From Fibrella aestuarina BUZ 2 (GTDB taxonomy: Bacteria; Bacteroidota; Bacteroidia; Cytophagales; Spirosomataceae), in contig NC_020054.1 in assembly GCF_000331105.1 (NCBI RefSeq), positions 3,331,701 to 3,395,700 on the forward strand: a stretch of 64,000 nucleotides of DNA, given 5' to 3'. Of the stretch, positions 1 through 9,148 are shown in pieces; position 1 is the first letter of the stretch, and each line of letters opens with the position of its first letter. Below the pieces are notes generated by a model. That model was not told where the DNA came from, did not search any database, and was given only the letters and a program-made list of their open reading frames with translations. The position numbers were made by a program, and so were the translations under genes.

Positions 1-1862
1 TGTACCGCCGGTACTTCGCCATATTCACCGGTGAGTTGGTTCTTCACCGAGTTGGTTTTCTCGTTGTAGAAGTTCACCGCCCCAATGAGCATGTTGTTCG
101 AAATGTTGTCGAGGTGACCACGGTATTTCAGCCACGGCCCCGCCATCGAAATGTGGTCGGTCGTACACTTGCCTTTCGCTTTGATCAGCAGTTTCAGACC
201 GCTCAGGTCGGTGCCTTCCCAGGCCGGGAACGACTCCAGCAGTTGCAGCCGATCCGAGGTGGGCGATACCAATACCTGAACTCCCGACCCGTCGGCGGCA
301 GGCGCCTGATAACCCGCGTCTTCAACGGCATAGCCCTTGATGGGTTGCTCGATGCCTTCCGGCTCGTCGAGTTTTACCTGCTCACCGGCTTCGTTGGTCA
401 GCGTGTCGGTCATGGGGTTGAACGTCAGGCTACCGGCAATGGCGAAGGCCGTCACGATTTCGGGCGAGGCCACGAAGGCGTGCGTGCTGGCGTTGCCGTC
501 GTTCCGCTTCGCGAAGTTCCGGTTAAACGACGTGATGATTGAGTTCTGACGGGTGGGGTCGTCCATGTGCCGCGCCCACTGCCCGATGCAGGGACCGCAG
601 GCGTTGGCCAGTACCACGCCGCCCATGTTTTCGAACGTACCCAGCAGGCCATCGCGCTCGGCCGTGTACCGCACCAGTTCCGAACCGGGCGTTACGGTGA
701 ATTCCGACTGCACTTTCAGGTTTTTGCTAACCGCCTGCTCGGCTATCGACGCTGAGCGGGTAAGGTCTTCGTAGCTTGAGTTGGTGCACGAGCCGATCAG
801 ACCCACGTCGAGCTTCTCGGGCCAGTTGTTTTCCTTCACCGCTTTGGCGAAGTTCGACAGCGGCCAGGCCAGATCGGGCGTAAACGGACCGTTGATGTGT
901 GGTTCCAGCGTGTCCAGGTCGATCTCGATCAGTTGATCGTAATACGTAGCCGGGTCGGCGTACACCTCGTCATCAGAGCGCAGGTCTTGCTTCACGGCTT
1001 CGGCCGCGTCGGCAATATCGGCGCGGTTGGTGGCGCGGAGGTAGTTGGCCATCTTCTCATCATAGGCGAAAATCGACGTGGTCGCGCCAATTTCTGCCCC
1101 CATGTTGCAGATCGTGCCTTTGCCTGTTGCCGAGAGGCTTTCGGCGCCGTCGCCAAAATACTCAACGATGCAGCCCGTACCGCCTTTAACGGTCAGGATG
1201 CCCGCCACGCGCAGAATTACGTCTTTGGCCGATGCCCAGCCGCTCAGTTTGCCCGTCAGCTTCACGCCGATCAGTTTGGGCATTTTCAGCTCCCAGGGCA
1301 GGCCTGCCATCACGTCGCAGGCGTCGGCACCACCCACCCCGATGGCGATCATGCCAAGGCCACCCGCGTTGGGCGTGTGTGAGTCAGTCCCGATCATCAT
1401 GCCGCCGGGGAAGGCGTAGTTTTCGATCACCACCTGGTGGATGATCCCGGCACCCGGCTTCCAGAAACCGATGCCATATTTATTGGAGATCGACGCCAGA
1501 AAGTCGTAGACCTCTTTGTTTTTGTCGTTGGCGGTAGCCAAATCCTGATCGGCCCCAACTTTAGCCTGGATAAGGTGATCGCAGTGTACGGTTGAGGGTA
1601 CGGCTACCTGCGGGCGACCCGCCTGCATGAATTGCAGCAGGGCCATCTGAGCGGTAGCATCCTGCATGGCTACCCGGTCGGGGGCGAAATCGACATAGGC
1701 CTTGCCCCGCTCAAACGCCTGTGACGCAGCGCCGGCAGAAAGGTGGGCATATAAAATTTTCTCCGACAATGTCAGCGGGCGACCAACGACCTGCCGGGCG
1801 GCCTCAACGCGCTCGCCCAAGCCGGCATATACGCGCTGAATCATGTCTACATCAAAAGCCAT
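1..1862 (-). CDS. acnA: Aconitate hydratase, 3' end beyond window
   Basis: TCA-cycle enzyme interconverting citrate and isocitrate through a 4Fe-4S cluster in the cytoplasm. About 620 residues are visible from an ATG at 1862 (begins [12 protein letters not shown]); the C-terminus runs off the left edge. The three cluster cysteines are present: Cys359 in [15 protein letters not shown] and Cys422/Cys425 in ACGPCIGQW. Their spacing matches pig mitochondrial aconitase (358, 421, 424), so this is the mitochondrial-type branch common in Bacteroidota rather than bacterial AcnB. A -7-like TATCTTTTG with one extra T lies at 1869-1877 on the minus strand just upstream of the ATG, hinting at a very short leader. 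The upstream M20 gene has the same orientation but is separated by a 216-base gap containing a hairpin. The symbol follows the common annotation of this type. Confidence 0.95.
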   Translation of the reverse strand, partial: MAFDVDMIQRVYAGLGERVEAARQVVGRPLTLSEKILYAHLSAGAASQAFERGKAYVDFAPDRVAMQDATAQMALLQFMQAGRPQVAVPSTVHCDHLIQAKVGADQDLATANDKNKEVYDFLASISNKYGIGFWKPGAGIIHQVVIENYAFPGGMMIGTDSHTPNAGGLGMIAIGVGGADACDVMAGLPWELKMPKLIGVKLTGKLSGWASAKDVILRVAGILTVKGGTGCIVEYFGDGAESLSATGKGTICNMGAEIGATTSIFAYDEKMANYLRATNRADIADAAEAVKQDLRSDDEVYADPATYYDQLIEIDLDTLEPHINGPFTPDLAWPLSNFAKAVKENNWPEKLDVGLIGSCTNSSYEDLTRSASIAEQAVSKNLKVQSEFTVTPGSELVRYTAERDGLLGTFENMGGVVLANACGPCIGQWARHMDDPTRQNSIITSFNRNFAKRNDGNASTHAFVASPEIVTAFAIAGSLTFNPMTDTLTNEAGEQVKLDEPEGIEQPIKGYAVEDAGYQAPAADGSGVQVLVSPTSDRLQLLESFPAWEGTDLSGLKLLIKAKGKCTTDHISMAGPWLKYRGHLDNISNNMLIGAVNFYNEKTNSVKNQLTGEYGEVPAV

Positions 1863-1983
1863 AAAGAGCAAAAGATAAACGGGTGAATGAAAGAGACTCT
1901 GTTATAAAAACAACCGCCGAGTAGCGGGGCTGGTTCACGGGCGTAAAATTAGGGGAAATAAGGAGACGGTAGAAAATACGAAA

Positions 1984-2060
1984 GGAGGCGGAGGCAAGGA
2001 GATCGGAATTTCGCGGGCAACGTACCTGCGCCAAGTTCCTGATTCCTGGCTTCCGCCTCC
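1984..2060 (-). repeat. Intergenic inverted repeat after the M20 gene
   Basis: Arms at 1984-2000 and 2044-2060 are 17 bases each and pair with two mismatches (outer part GGAGGCGGA perfect). The loop is 43 bases and contains one ACGTACC. It sits directly downstream of the minus-strand M20 gene (stop at 2079), so it probably ends or protects that transcript. There is no T run, so it is not a classical intrinsic terminator. Confidence 0.5.
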
Positions 2061-2078
2061 TGTTCTGCCGGTCTGCCG

Positions 2079-3398
2079 TTACTTCTTCTTTTCCATATAA
2101 TCGACCGTGAGGTAGCAGAGCGAACGTACCCCAAGGTTAAAACAGCTTTCGTCGATCTGGAAATCAGGGGTGTGGTGCGGGGCGGCGTCTTCCACCCGCT
2201 TGCCTTTGGTCATGCCGCCCAGGAAATAAAAGAAGCCGGGCACTTTCTGCTGGTAAAACGAGAAATCTTCGGCACCGGTCTGAGCAGGGGTCAGTTTGAT
2301 GTTGTCTTTCCCCGCCAGTCCTTCCAGCGTCGGCACCATCCGGTCGGTGAGGGCCGGGTCGTTGTAGGTGACCGGGTACATAATATCGATCTTCACGTCG
2401 GCTTTGGCTCCGGCACTCTCGGCAATGTTGGTTGCTATTTCGTTGATGCGGCGGTGAACCAGCTGCTGCGCCTCGGGGCTAAACGTGCGGATGGTGCCGA
2501 TCATGCTGGCGTCTTCGGGGATGATGTTCTGCCGAATACCGCCGTGCAGCGCGCCCACCGTCACGACGGCGGCGTTGTCGGTCAGCACCACGTTCCGGCT
2601 GACGATCGTTTGCAGCCCCATTACCACCTGCGCAGCTGTCACGATCGGGTCCACACCCGACCAGGGGGCGGCGCCGTGCGTCTGTTTACCCCGAATCTTG
2701 ATGGCGTACTGATCAACGGCGGCCATCGTGGCGCCGGGCCGGTACTTGATCGTACCCACTTCGGTCTGCGAGTTGATGTGCAACCCGAAAATGGCGTCGA
2801 CCTTGGGGTTTTCCAGCACGCCTTCTTTGACCATGAGCTGAGCACCGCCCTCTTCACCAACGGGCGCCCCTTCTTCGGCAGGCTGGAAGATGAACTTCAC
2901 TGTGCCTTTCAACTCACTTTTCATCCCGGCGAGTACTTCGGCCGCGCCCATCAGCATGGCTACGTGTGTATCGTGCCCACAGGCATGCATCACGCCCGTT
3001 TGCTGGCTATTAAATTCGGTCTTAACCGTCGACTTGAAGGGCAGATCGACGCGCTCGGTCACGGGCAGACCGTCCATGTCGGCGCGTAGGGCCACCACCG
3101 GTCCGGGTTTGCCGCCGCGAAGGATGCCCACCACGCCGGTTTTGGCAACGCCGGTTTGCACTTCGATGCCCAAGGCGTGGAGGTGAGCGGCAATTTTACC
3201 CGCCGTGCGGTTTTCACGGTTGCCTAGTTCGGGATTTTGGTGGAAATCGCGCCGCCACGTAACCACTTTCGCCTCAACGGCTGTGCTGGCTTTGTCGATT
3301 TGGGCTTTCAGCGCGGCGGGCGCTTGACCGATGGCCGATGAGCCGGTCAACAGACCAAGACCCAAGGTGCTAAGTAGTGCGTACTGGTTGTAGTTCAT
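2079..3398 (-). CDS. Secreted M20 family amidohydrolase (N-acyl amino acid / hippurate hydrolase type)
   Basis: A 439-residue metallopeptidase-family protein that should hydrolyse N-acyl amino acids or short peptides outside the cytoplasm. A signal peptide is visible (residues 1-25, hydrophobic LLSTLGLGLLTGSSAIG then QAP). The M20D signatures are intact: RADMDGLP near 105-112, HACGHDTH near 138-145 for the di-metal site, and FQPAEEG near 170 with the catalytic glutamate. HHTPDF near the C-terminus supplies the last metal ligand. Length fits the family, which is about 380-440 with leader. It stands alone on the minus strand between aconitase and the SusC island, with a hairpin after its stop. 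The exact substrate cannot be told from sequence. Confidence 0.9.
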   Translation of the reverse strand: MNYNQYALLSTLGLGLLTGSSAIGQAPAALKAQIDKASTAVEAKVVTWRRDFHQNPELGNRENRTAGKIAAHLHALGIEVQTGVAKTGVVGILRGGKPGPVVALRADMDGLPVTERVDLPFKSTVKTEFNSQQTGVMHACGHDTHVAMLMGAAEVLAGMKSELKGTVKFIFQPAEEGAPVGEEGGAQLMVKEGVLENPKVDAIFGLHINSQTEVGTIKYRPGATMAAVDQYAIKIRGKQTHGAAPWSGVDPIVTAAQVVMGLQTIVSRNVVLTDNAAVVTVGALHGGIRQNIIPEDASMIGTIRTFSPEAQQLVHRRINEIATNIAESAGAKADVKIDIMYPVTYNDPALTDRMVPTLEGLAGKDNIKLTPAQTGAEDFSFYQQKVPGFFYFLGGMTKGKRVEDAAPHHTPDFQIDESCFNLGVRSLCYLTVDYMEKKK

Positions 3399-3781
3399 AA
3401 GAAGTCGATCATCATGTACGGAGAGGAAGTGGCCAAGTTAAGGGTTAATCGGCAACATACAGAACAGGCACTTTTATAGAAATAAGTTTATGGTTTAGTG
3501 ACATAGGTATTTATGTGCAGGTTGTTAAGTAAAATTCCAGCAATACTATAAAAGGTGGACAGTGCTGAAATGCCAAATATAAATTGGGTAATGATGGATT
3601 GTGCATACTATTATAATGATTACACCTGTATATAAGAAATATTGCACTGAAACAGGTCGGAGTAAGACATTAAAAAGAAATAAAAATAGTTGGGTTAGTA
3701 TCGCTACTACTTTTGTAAGTGCAGTTTATCTTCGTTGTCATAATTACTCACTTTATTAATCAATACTAGTTTCAGTTCATC
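3399..3781. other. AT-rich intergenic region between divergent genes
   Basis: This 383-base gap separates the M20 gene (leftward) from the first SusC gene (rightward). It is clearly richer in A and T than its surroundings. Apart from the candidate promoter at 3690-3715 I see no gene, no strong hairpin and no RNA gene in it. Confidence 0.7.
3690..3715 (+). promoter_or_regulatory. Candidate Bacteroidota promoter for the first SusC operon
   Basis: TACTTTTG at 3708-3715 matches the -7 consensus TAnnTTTG exactly. A TTG at 3690-3692 lies 15 bases upstream, shorter than the usual 17-23, so only the -7 element is convincing. It would give a leader of about 60 bases before the ATG at 3782. Confidence 0.4.
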
Positions 3782-6700
3782 ATGAGAAAACTTCTATTAG
3801 GAAGTTGGTTACTACTGCTGCTCTTTTGCCTGCCTGCGCTGGCCCAAGACGTAGCCGTGAGTGGCCGGGTCACTTCATCAGACGACGGCTCTTCCCTGCC
3901 TGGGGTGAGCGTACAAGTAAAAGGTACTACCCGCGGAACCGTGACAGACGCTTCGGGGAATTATCGCATCAGCGTGCCGGCCAACGGTCGGCTGGTATTC
4001 AGCTTTATTGGCTACATCCGGCAGGAAGTAGCGGTTGCCCGTCAAACGGCAATCAACGTGACGTTGCAGTCTGATGCCACTAACCTGAGCGAGGTGGTAG
4101 TCACGGGTTATGGCGGAACAGTCAACCGCCGGGAGTTTACAGGGGCTAGTTCGAAAGTAAGCGGCAAAGACATCAGCAACCTCCCGGTTGGTAGCTTCGA
4201 TAAGGCGCTGGCCGGCCGGGCAGCAGGTGTGCAGGTGACGTCGGCCAATGGGGTGCCGGGTGGTGCTATTCAGGTACGTATCCGGGGCATCGGTTCAATC
4301 TCGGCCGGTAACGACCCGCTATATGTTGTCGACGGTGTGCAATTGAACTCAACAAACAACTCGTCATTTACGAGCAGCAACCCGCTAGCGTTCCTGAACC
4401 CGAACGACATTGAAAGTATCGAGATTTTGAAAGACGCTGCGGCGGCTTCAATCTATGGTTCACAGGCGGCTAATGGGGTCGTGCTCGTGACGACCAAACG
4501 TGGGAAGGCTGGGAAGACCCAGATTTCGCTGAACTATTATAAAGGTATCTCAGACCCCATCAAGAAACTTGACGTCCTGAATACGCAGGAATGGATCAAG
4601 TTACGGACTGAAAACCTAGTCAATGCTGGTACAGCGGCCGATGCAGCCCGGTCATCGGTACTTTCGACCCTGCGCCTGCCCACTACGCTGACTGACGCTG
4701 AGATTGCGGCGCTGCCTACCTACGACTGGCAGGATGCTGTTTACAAGCGTGGTAATACCGATAACTACGAACTGAGCCTGAACGGCGGCAACGAGAAGAC
4801 TCGTTTTTTCGTGTCGGGGTCATATTATTCGCAGGCGGCTAATATCATTAACATCGACTTCCTGCGGGGTACGTTGAACACAACCCTTTCGCATCAGATC
4901 AATAACAAGGTGTCGATTGAGCAAACCCTTAAGTTGAGCACGATCTCGTCGCGCGGACAGTTTGGTTCGCCAAACGGTGGTTCGTTCCTAGGTGCTGCTG
5001 CGTTCTCGTCGCCGCTGATTCTGCCCAGTGTCCCTATTTACAATGCTGATAATTCGTATTACGGTACACCGGCCTTGGGTGGGATCCCGGGCATCCTGAA
5101 CCAGAACATCGTACAGGTCAGTGAACTGAACGACATTCGGGCCAACATCAACCAGTTTGTAGGTAGCCTTGCGCTGAACTATAAGGTAACGGATGACCTG
5201 GTAATTCGCCCGTTTCTGAGTCTGGACTACCGCTCAATTCGCGGTCGTAGCTTCAGCGACCCGCGCACTGCCGACGGTTTCAACGTGCGTGGCCGGATTC
5301 AGGATCAGTTGAACGAGAATAAAAACTTCCTGACCAACGTAACGGCCAACTACAACAAAACGTTTGCCGCCAAACATACGGTAGGTGTGTTGTTAGGGGC
5401 TGAGTATCGGTCAGATATCAACGAGAACCTCTCGACCAACGCTACGAACGTACCCACGCCTGATTTCAAATACGCCAGCGCAGCAGCGTTGCCGCAAACG
5501 ATTGGCGGGTCATGGAGCGGTTACCGCAAAGGGTCTGTATTCGGAAACATCAAATACAACTTCAACAAGAAGTATGACTTGAGTCTGATTGGCCGGCTTG
5601 ATGGCTCTAGCCGATTCGGCACTAACAATCGCTTTGGCTTCTTCCCGTCGGTATCGGCGGCATGGCTGGTGACGGAAGAAGACTTCCTGAAAGGCAACCG
5701 GTACGTAAGCGACCTGAAACTGCGGGCATCATTCGGTACGACGGGTAATGACCAATTGGGTTCGTTGTTCGGGGCTGCCAACTTCCCGGGTCTGGGTCTG
5801 GTTAGCCCTGGTTTCGACTATAACGGAGCAGCCGGGTTTGCCCCAACCCAGTTGTCGAATCCTGATTTGAAGTGGGAAACCAACCAGACAATCAACCTGG
5901 GTTTGGACTTTGGCTTTGTGAATAACCGTATTACGGGTTCAGTCGACGTATTCCAGCGTACCAGTAAAGATCTGCTACTGCCCTTCAACCTGCCGTTTAC
6001 CAGTGGGTATAGCACGATCGCGCGGAACGCTGGTGAAGTACAGAACCGGGGTATCGAGTTGGAAATCAACACGGTCAACATAAAAGCGGGGTCGTTCCAG
6101 TGGCGGTCGGCTTTCAACATCACCTCGATTCAGAACAAGGTGACGAAGCTGTATCCGGGTATCGTGCCGTTGAATAACCCCGACAGCGCCGTTGTCCTGA
6201 GTTACACGGACTTCTACGGGGTTGGCCGCACAGCCATTCTGAATCGTCCGCTGCTCCCCAACTACACGACGGATTATGCTGGCGTAAACCCGGCTACTGG
6301 CCGTGCCATGTGGTATGACTACGCAGGTAACCTGACGTACCGCCCTATCACACCGCGCGATCAGAAATACTTCGGTTCGGAGCAGCCTAAATTCTACGGC
6401 GGCTTCAACAATACGTTTACGTATGGTGGCTTGTCGCTCGACCTGCTGTTCCAGTACGATTATGGTCGGCGGTCGTTTAACTCGCAAACGTCGTTCCTGG
6501 CCGAAAACGCAGGTCGTAACTTCAACGCCTTGCAATATACATATGACCGCCGCTGGCAGAATCCCGGCGACATCACCGACGTACCCCGTGCTTTTAACGC
6601 CAATGCTGAAGCAAACAGTATCAGTAACCTGAGCGGAACCCGTACGTTGGAAGATGCCTCGTACCTGCGCCTGAAGCAAGTGACGCTGAATTACGAAATT

Positions 6701-6883
6701 CCGGCTGCGATCAGCCGCAAAATCGGTGCGTCAAAAGCACGAGTATACGTGCAGGGTGCCAACCTGATTACCTGGACCAACTGGTCGAGCTATGACCCCG
6801 AGTTCCTGAACTTCGGTAACGGTAACAGTGGGCTGGTTCCTAACTCGAAAACGTATCAGGCGGGTATCAACTTAACGTTCTAA
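3782..6883 (+). CDS. SusC/RagA-family TonB-dependent outer membrane transporter (cassette 1)
   Basis: A 1033-residue outer-membrane channel that imports a bound nutrient with energy from TonB. In order: signal peptide (1-21, ends ALAQ), a carboxypeptidase-regulatory-like beta-sandwich (about 25-100, GRVTSSDDG to FSFIGY), a TonB-box-like SEVVVTGYG, the plug with the family motif PLYVVDGVQL and the stretch NPNDIESIEILKDAAAASIYG, then the barrel ending in a hydrophobic, aromatic strand. There is no N-terminal STN domain, so signalling to an anti-sigma factor is not expected. The SusD partner begins 27 bases downstream. No carbohydrate enzyme lies nearby, so the substrate is unknown and could be glycan, peptide or another polymer fragment. 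Confidence 0.95.
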   Translation: MRKLLLGSWLLLLLFCLPALAQDVAVSGRVTSSDDGSSLPGVSVQVKGTTRGTVTDASGNYRISVPANGRLVFSFIGYIRQEVAVARQTAINVTLQSDATNLSEVVVTGYGGTVNRREFTGASSKVSGKDISNLPVGSFDKALAGRAAGVQVTSANGVPGGAIQVRIRGIGSISAGNDPLYVVDGVQLNSTNNSSFTSSNPLAFLNPNDIESIEILKDAAAASIYGSQAANGVVLVTTKRGKAGKTQISLNYYKGISDPIKKLDVLNTQEWIKLRTENLVNAGTAADAARSSVLSTLRLPTTLTDAEIAALPTYDWQDAVYKRGNTDNYELSLNGGNEKTRFFVSGSYYSQAANIINIDFLRGTLNTTLSHQINNKVSIEQTLKLSTISSRGQFGSPNGGSFLGAAAFSSPLILPSVPIYNADNSYYGTPALGGIPGILNQNIVQVSELNDIRANINQFVGSLALNYKVTDDLVIRPFLSLDYRSIRGRSFSDPRTADGFNVRGRIQDQLNENKNFLTNVTANYNKTFAAKHTVGVLLGAEYRSDINENLSTNATNVPTPDFKYASAAALPQTIGGSWSGYRKGSVFGNIKYNFNKKYDLSLIGRLDGSSRFGTNNRFGFFPSVSAAWLVTEEDFLKGNRYVSDLKLRASFGTTGNDQLGSLFGAANFPGLGLVSPGFDYNGAAGFAPTQLSNPDLKWETNQTINLGLDFGFVNNRITGSVDVFQRTSKDLLLPFNLPFTSGYSTIARNAGEVQNRGIELEINTVNIKAGSFQWRSAFNITSIQNKVTKLYPGIVPLNNPDSAVVLSYTDFYGVGRTAILNRPLLPNYTTDYAGVNPATGRAMWYDYAGNLTYRPITPRDQKYFGSEQPKFYGGFNNTFTYGGLSLDLLFQYDYGRRSFNSQTSFLAENAGRNFNALQYTYDRRWQNPGDITDVPRAFNANAEANSISNLSGTRTLEDASYLRLKQVTLNYEIPAAISRKIGASKARVYVQGANLITWTNWSSYDPEFLNFGNGNSGLVPNSKTYQAGINLTF

Positions 6884-6910
6884 TTTTTAGACTTTCAGCT
6901 TTCAAACGCT

Positions 6911-8386
6911 ATGCGTACATATAAATTCATCCTGTCGACGAGTCTGCTGGCAGCAAGTGTACTGGCTGTTACGGCTTGTAAAGACAGCGCGCTTCTTGAC
7001 GTGAAGCCCCGGTCGGCTGCTGATTTGGCAACGGCGCTGACTACACCAGAGGGTCTTGATGCTGCCGTTAATGGTATTTATGAACGGCTCCAATCGACGA
7101 TTCTGTATGGCCGTGATTTTCTGGCTGTTTCAGAAGCGTTGAGCGACAATGCTCAATTTACGAATAAATCGGGTCGTTTAGTCAACGAAAACCGGAACGT
7201 AGCGGGCGCGACGTTTGGCAACTGGGCCACTTCATATTTTGCTATCAACCAGGCCAACCTGATTCTTGATAACATCAGCACGCTGACGTTTGCCGCCGCC
7301 GACACGGCGCGGAGAAACAGTTCACAAGGACAGGCCTATTTCCTGCGGGCGTTGTTATACCATGACTTAATGCGGGCTTACGCATACGAGCCGGGTGTAG
7401 AGGTGCCTGCACAAAATCGGGGTGGCGTACCGTTGCTGCTCACTGGTGTTGCCGATCAGAGTAAAATCACGCTGCCTGAACGCCCGGCTATTGCCGACGT
7501 ATACAAGCAGATATATACCGATCTGCAAAGTGCGATCAGCACATTCGCTAAAACAAACGCCTCAGCCCCAGCCTATGGCAACCGTCAGGCGGCGCAGGCG
7601 CTATTCTCGCGGGTTGCCTTGTACAACAAGGATTACACTACGGCGGTGAAATATGCAACAGATGCCATCGCCGGCTCAATTAAGCTGTCTGACAATTCAT
7701 CGTACGTTAGTGGCTGGCGTGCACCGCGCCACCCTGAATCCCTATTTGAGATTCAGTATACCACTCCTGAGAACATTGGTGTGAATACGTCGCTGCAAAC
7801 GACATACACCACGCTGGTGCGGCTAGGCGATCGTGGAACAACGGGCGGCTTCGGTGACTTGGTGCCGACAACCGCGTTCATTGCTGACCTTGAAGCCGAG
7901 AAAAGCGCAACGGGCGCCGTACTCGATATTCGTCGTCAACTGTATGAACTGGGAACGACTGGCCGGGGGACTGCCTTTATCGAAACAACCAAGTTTCTGG
8001 GCAAGAATGGCACGATTAATCTCGATAACGTACCGGTGATTCGGATCTCGGAAGTGTACTTGAACCGGGCCGAAGCCAACTACTTCCTGGGTAATACAGC
8101 CGACGCGCTTGCAGACCTGAACGTGATTCGGGTACGTTCAGGGTTACCGGCTTTCCCGGCTACTATAACGGGAGCACCGTTACTGGCTGAGATCTACCGG
8201 CAGGCCCGTCTCGAATTTGGTTTCGAAGGTCATCGCTGGTTTGACTTGAAGCGTACAGGCCAAAATGTGGTGAAAGCAGCTGCTCAAGGTAGCGGTCTAG
8301 CTTACACTGACTTCCGCATACTGGCTCCCATTCCGGTCAACGAACTGTCGACGAACAAGAACATCCGGCAGAACTTCGGCTACTAA
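6911..8386 (+). CDS. SusD/RagB-family nutrient-binding lipoprotein (cassette 1)
   Basis: A 491-residue surface lipoprotein that acts as the lid and ligand binder of the SusC channel encoded just upstream. The lipobox cysteine is residue 23 (VTAC followed by KDS, an acidic residue at +3 as in surface-export signals). The SusD core is clear: helical TPR-like repeats (about 70-230), LRALLYHDLMRAY, and the C-terminal RLEFGFEGHRWFDLKRTG, which is the most conserved SusD motif. The protein ends with NIRQNFGY, a typical SusD tail. It is in one operon with SusC and the small lipoprotein that follows. Confidence 0.95.
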   Translation: MRTYKFILSTSLLAASVLAVTACKDSALLDVKPRSAADLATALTTPEGLDAAVNGIYERLQSTILYGRDFLAVSEALSDNAQFTNKSGRLVNENRNVAGATFGNWATSYFAINQANLILDNISTLTFAAADTARRNSSQGQAYFLRALLYHDLMRAYAYEPGVEVPAQNRGGVPLLLTGVADQSKITLPERPAIADVYKQIYTDLQSAISTFAKTNASAPAYGNRQAAQALFSRVALYNKDYTTAVKYATDAIAGSIKLSDNSSYVSGWRAPRHPESLFEIQYTTPENIGVNTSLQTTYTTLVRLGDRGTTGGFGDLVPTTAFIADLEAEKSATGAVLDIRRQLYELGTTGRGTAFIETTKFLGKNGTINLDNVPVIRISEVYLNRAEANYFLGNTADALADLNVIRVRSGLPAFPATITGAPLLAEIYRQARLEFGFEGHRWFDLKRTGQNVVKAAAQGSGLAYTDFRILAPIPVNELSTNKNIRQNFGY

Positions 8387-8443
8387 GACTTGATAACCAC
8401 CGCTGTTAACGGATGGCGGTGGTTACCCAAACTCATATCATCA

Positions 8444-8935
8444 ATGAAAAGAATCATCAGTTTCGCGTTGAGCGCCGTAGCCCTTCTAGGCGTCTACGCC
8501 TGCAACAACGATCTCAACAAAGTTTTTGACCCCCAAACACCACTGGTTGAGTTTCAGCCTGCTGTGGTCAACGCGGCTAGTGCCGGCCGGACGTACCCAT
8601 TGCTTTCAGTGACCAATAGCGTGACAGCCGGTAACTCAGTTACCGTACAAGTTAACCTGCTGGGTCGTAAACCCGGTAGCGATGTGCCCGTTCGAGTATT
8701 GGTGGATCCGTCTACGACAGCCGCCGCATCGAGCTACACACTGTCAAATGGTGGGGTGGCCACTTTTTCGACAAGTGCGCCCAATTCAAATACCGCTGGT
8801 GTGACACTTACCGTAGCGAGAGCTACGAGTTCAACTGCACCCGTCGGTAACCTGATTTTGGTCATCGACAGTACCAGTACGAATTTTAAGCCGAGTCGTA
8901 ACTACATGCGGGTCGGGTACTCCTTCCGGCAATAG
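8444..8935 (+). CDS. Small SusCD-associated lipoprotein, function unknown
   Basis: A 163-residue lipoprotein starting at the ATG at 8444 (MKRIISFALSAVALLGVYAC). A longer reading from 8390 is possible but would put extra residues before the signal peptide. The lipobox cysteine is residue 20. The rest is serine/threonine/valine rich and reads as a beta-sandwich, resembling the DUF1735/DUF4843-type proteins that follow SusD genes. It is the last gene of cassette 1, 57 bases after SusD, and is followed by a strong hairpin. It probably sits on the surface and helps bind ligand, but that is inference from position. Confidence 0.75.
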   Translation: MKRIISFALSAVALLGVYACNNDLNKVFDPQTPLVEFQPAVVNAASAGRTYPLLSVTNSVTAGNSVTVQVNLLGRKPGSDVPVRVLVDPSTTAAASSYTLSNGGVATFSTSAPNSNTAGVTLTVARATSSTAPVGNLILVIDSTSTNFKPSRNYMRVGYSFRQ

Positions 8936-8972
8936 TTGGTAAAGGATTCATTTATCATAACTGAGTATTTAT

Positions 8973-8996
8973 AAACACCCGCCATGGCGGGTGTTT
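8973..8996 (+). terminator. Palindromic terminator of SusCD cassette 1
   Basis: A perfect 24-base palindrome with arms AAACACCCGCCA and TGGCGGGTGTTT, followed by a T-rich stretch (GTGTTTTTATCC). It lies 37 bases after the small lipoprotein and ends the first cassette. Confidence 0.8.
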
Positions 8997-9093
8997 GTGT
9001 TTTTATCCTTAACAGAAATTCTAAGTACATGCGTTTTGTTATTTTATTAACTTAATTGTTGGGCGGAGCAGCTATAATCCATACCATTGACCC

Positions 9094-9101
9094 TATTTTT
9101 G
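9094..9101 (+). promoter_or_regulatory. Candidate -7 element for SusCD cassette 2
   Basis: TATTTTTG matches TAnnTTTG exactly and lies 47 bases before the SusC ATG at 9149. I find no TTG at the expected -33 distance, so this is a half match only. Confidence 0.35.
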
Positions 9102-9148
9102 CCCTCCCTTTTCGGGGAAAAAGTATATAATCTAATCTCAGCGCAACA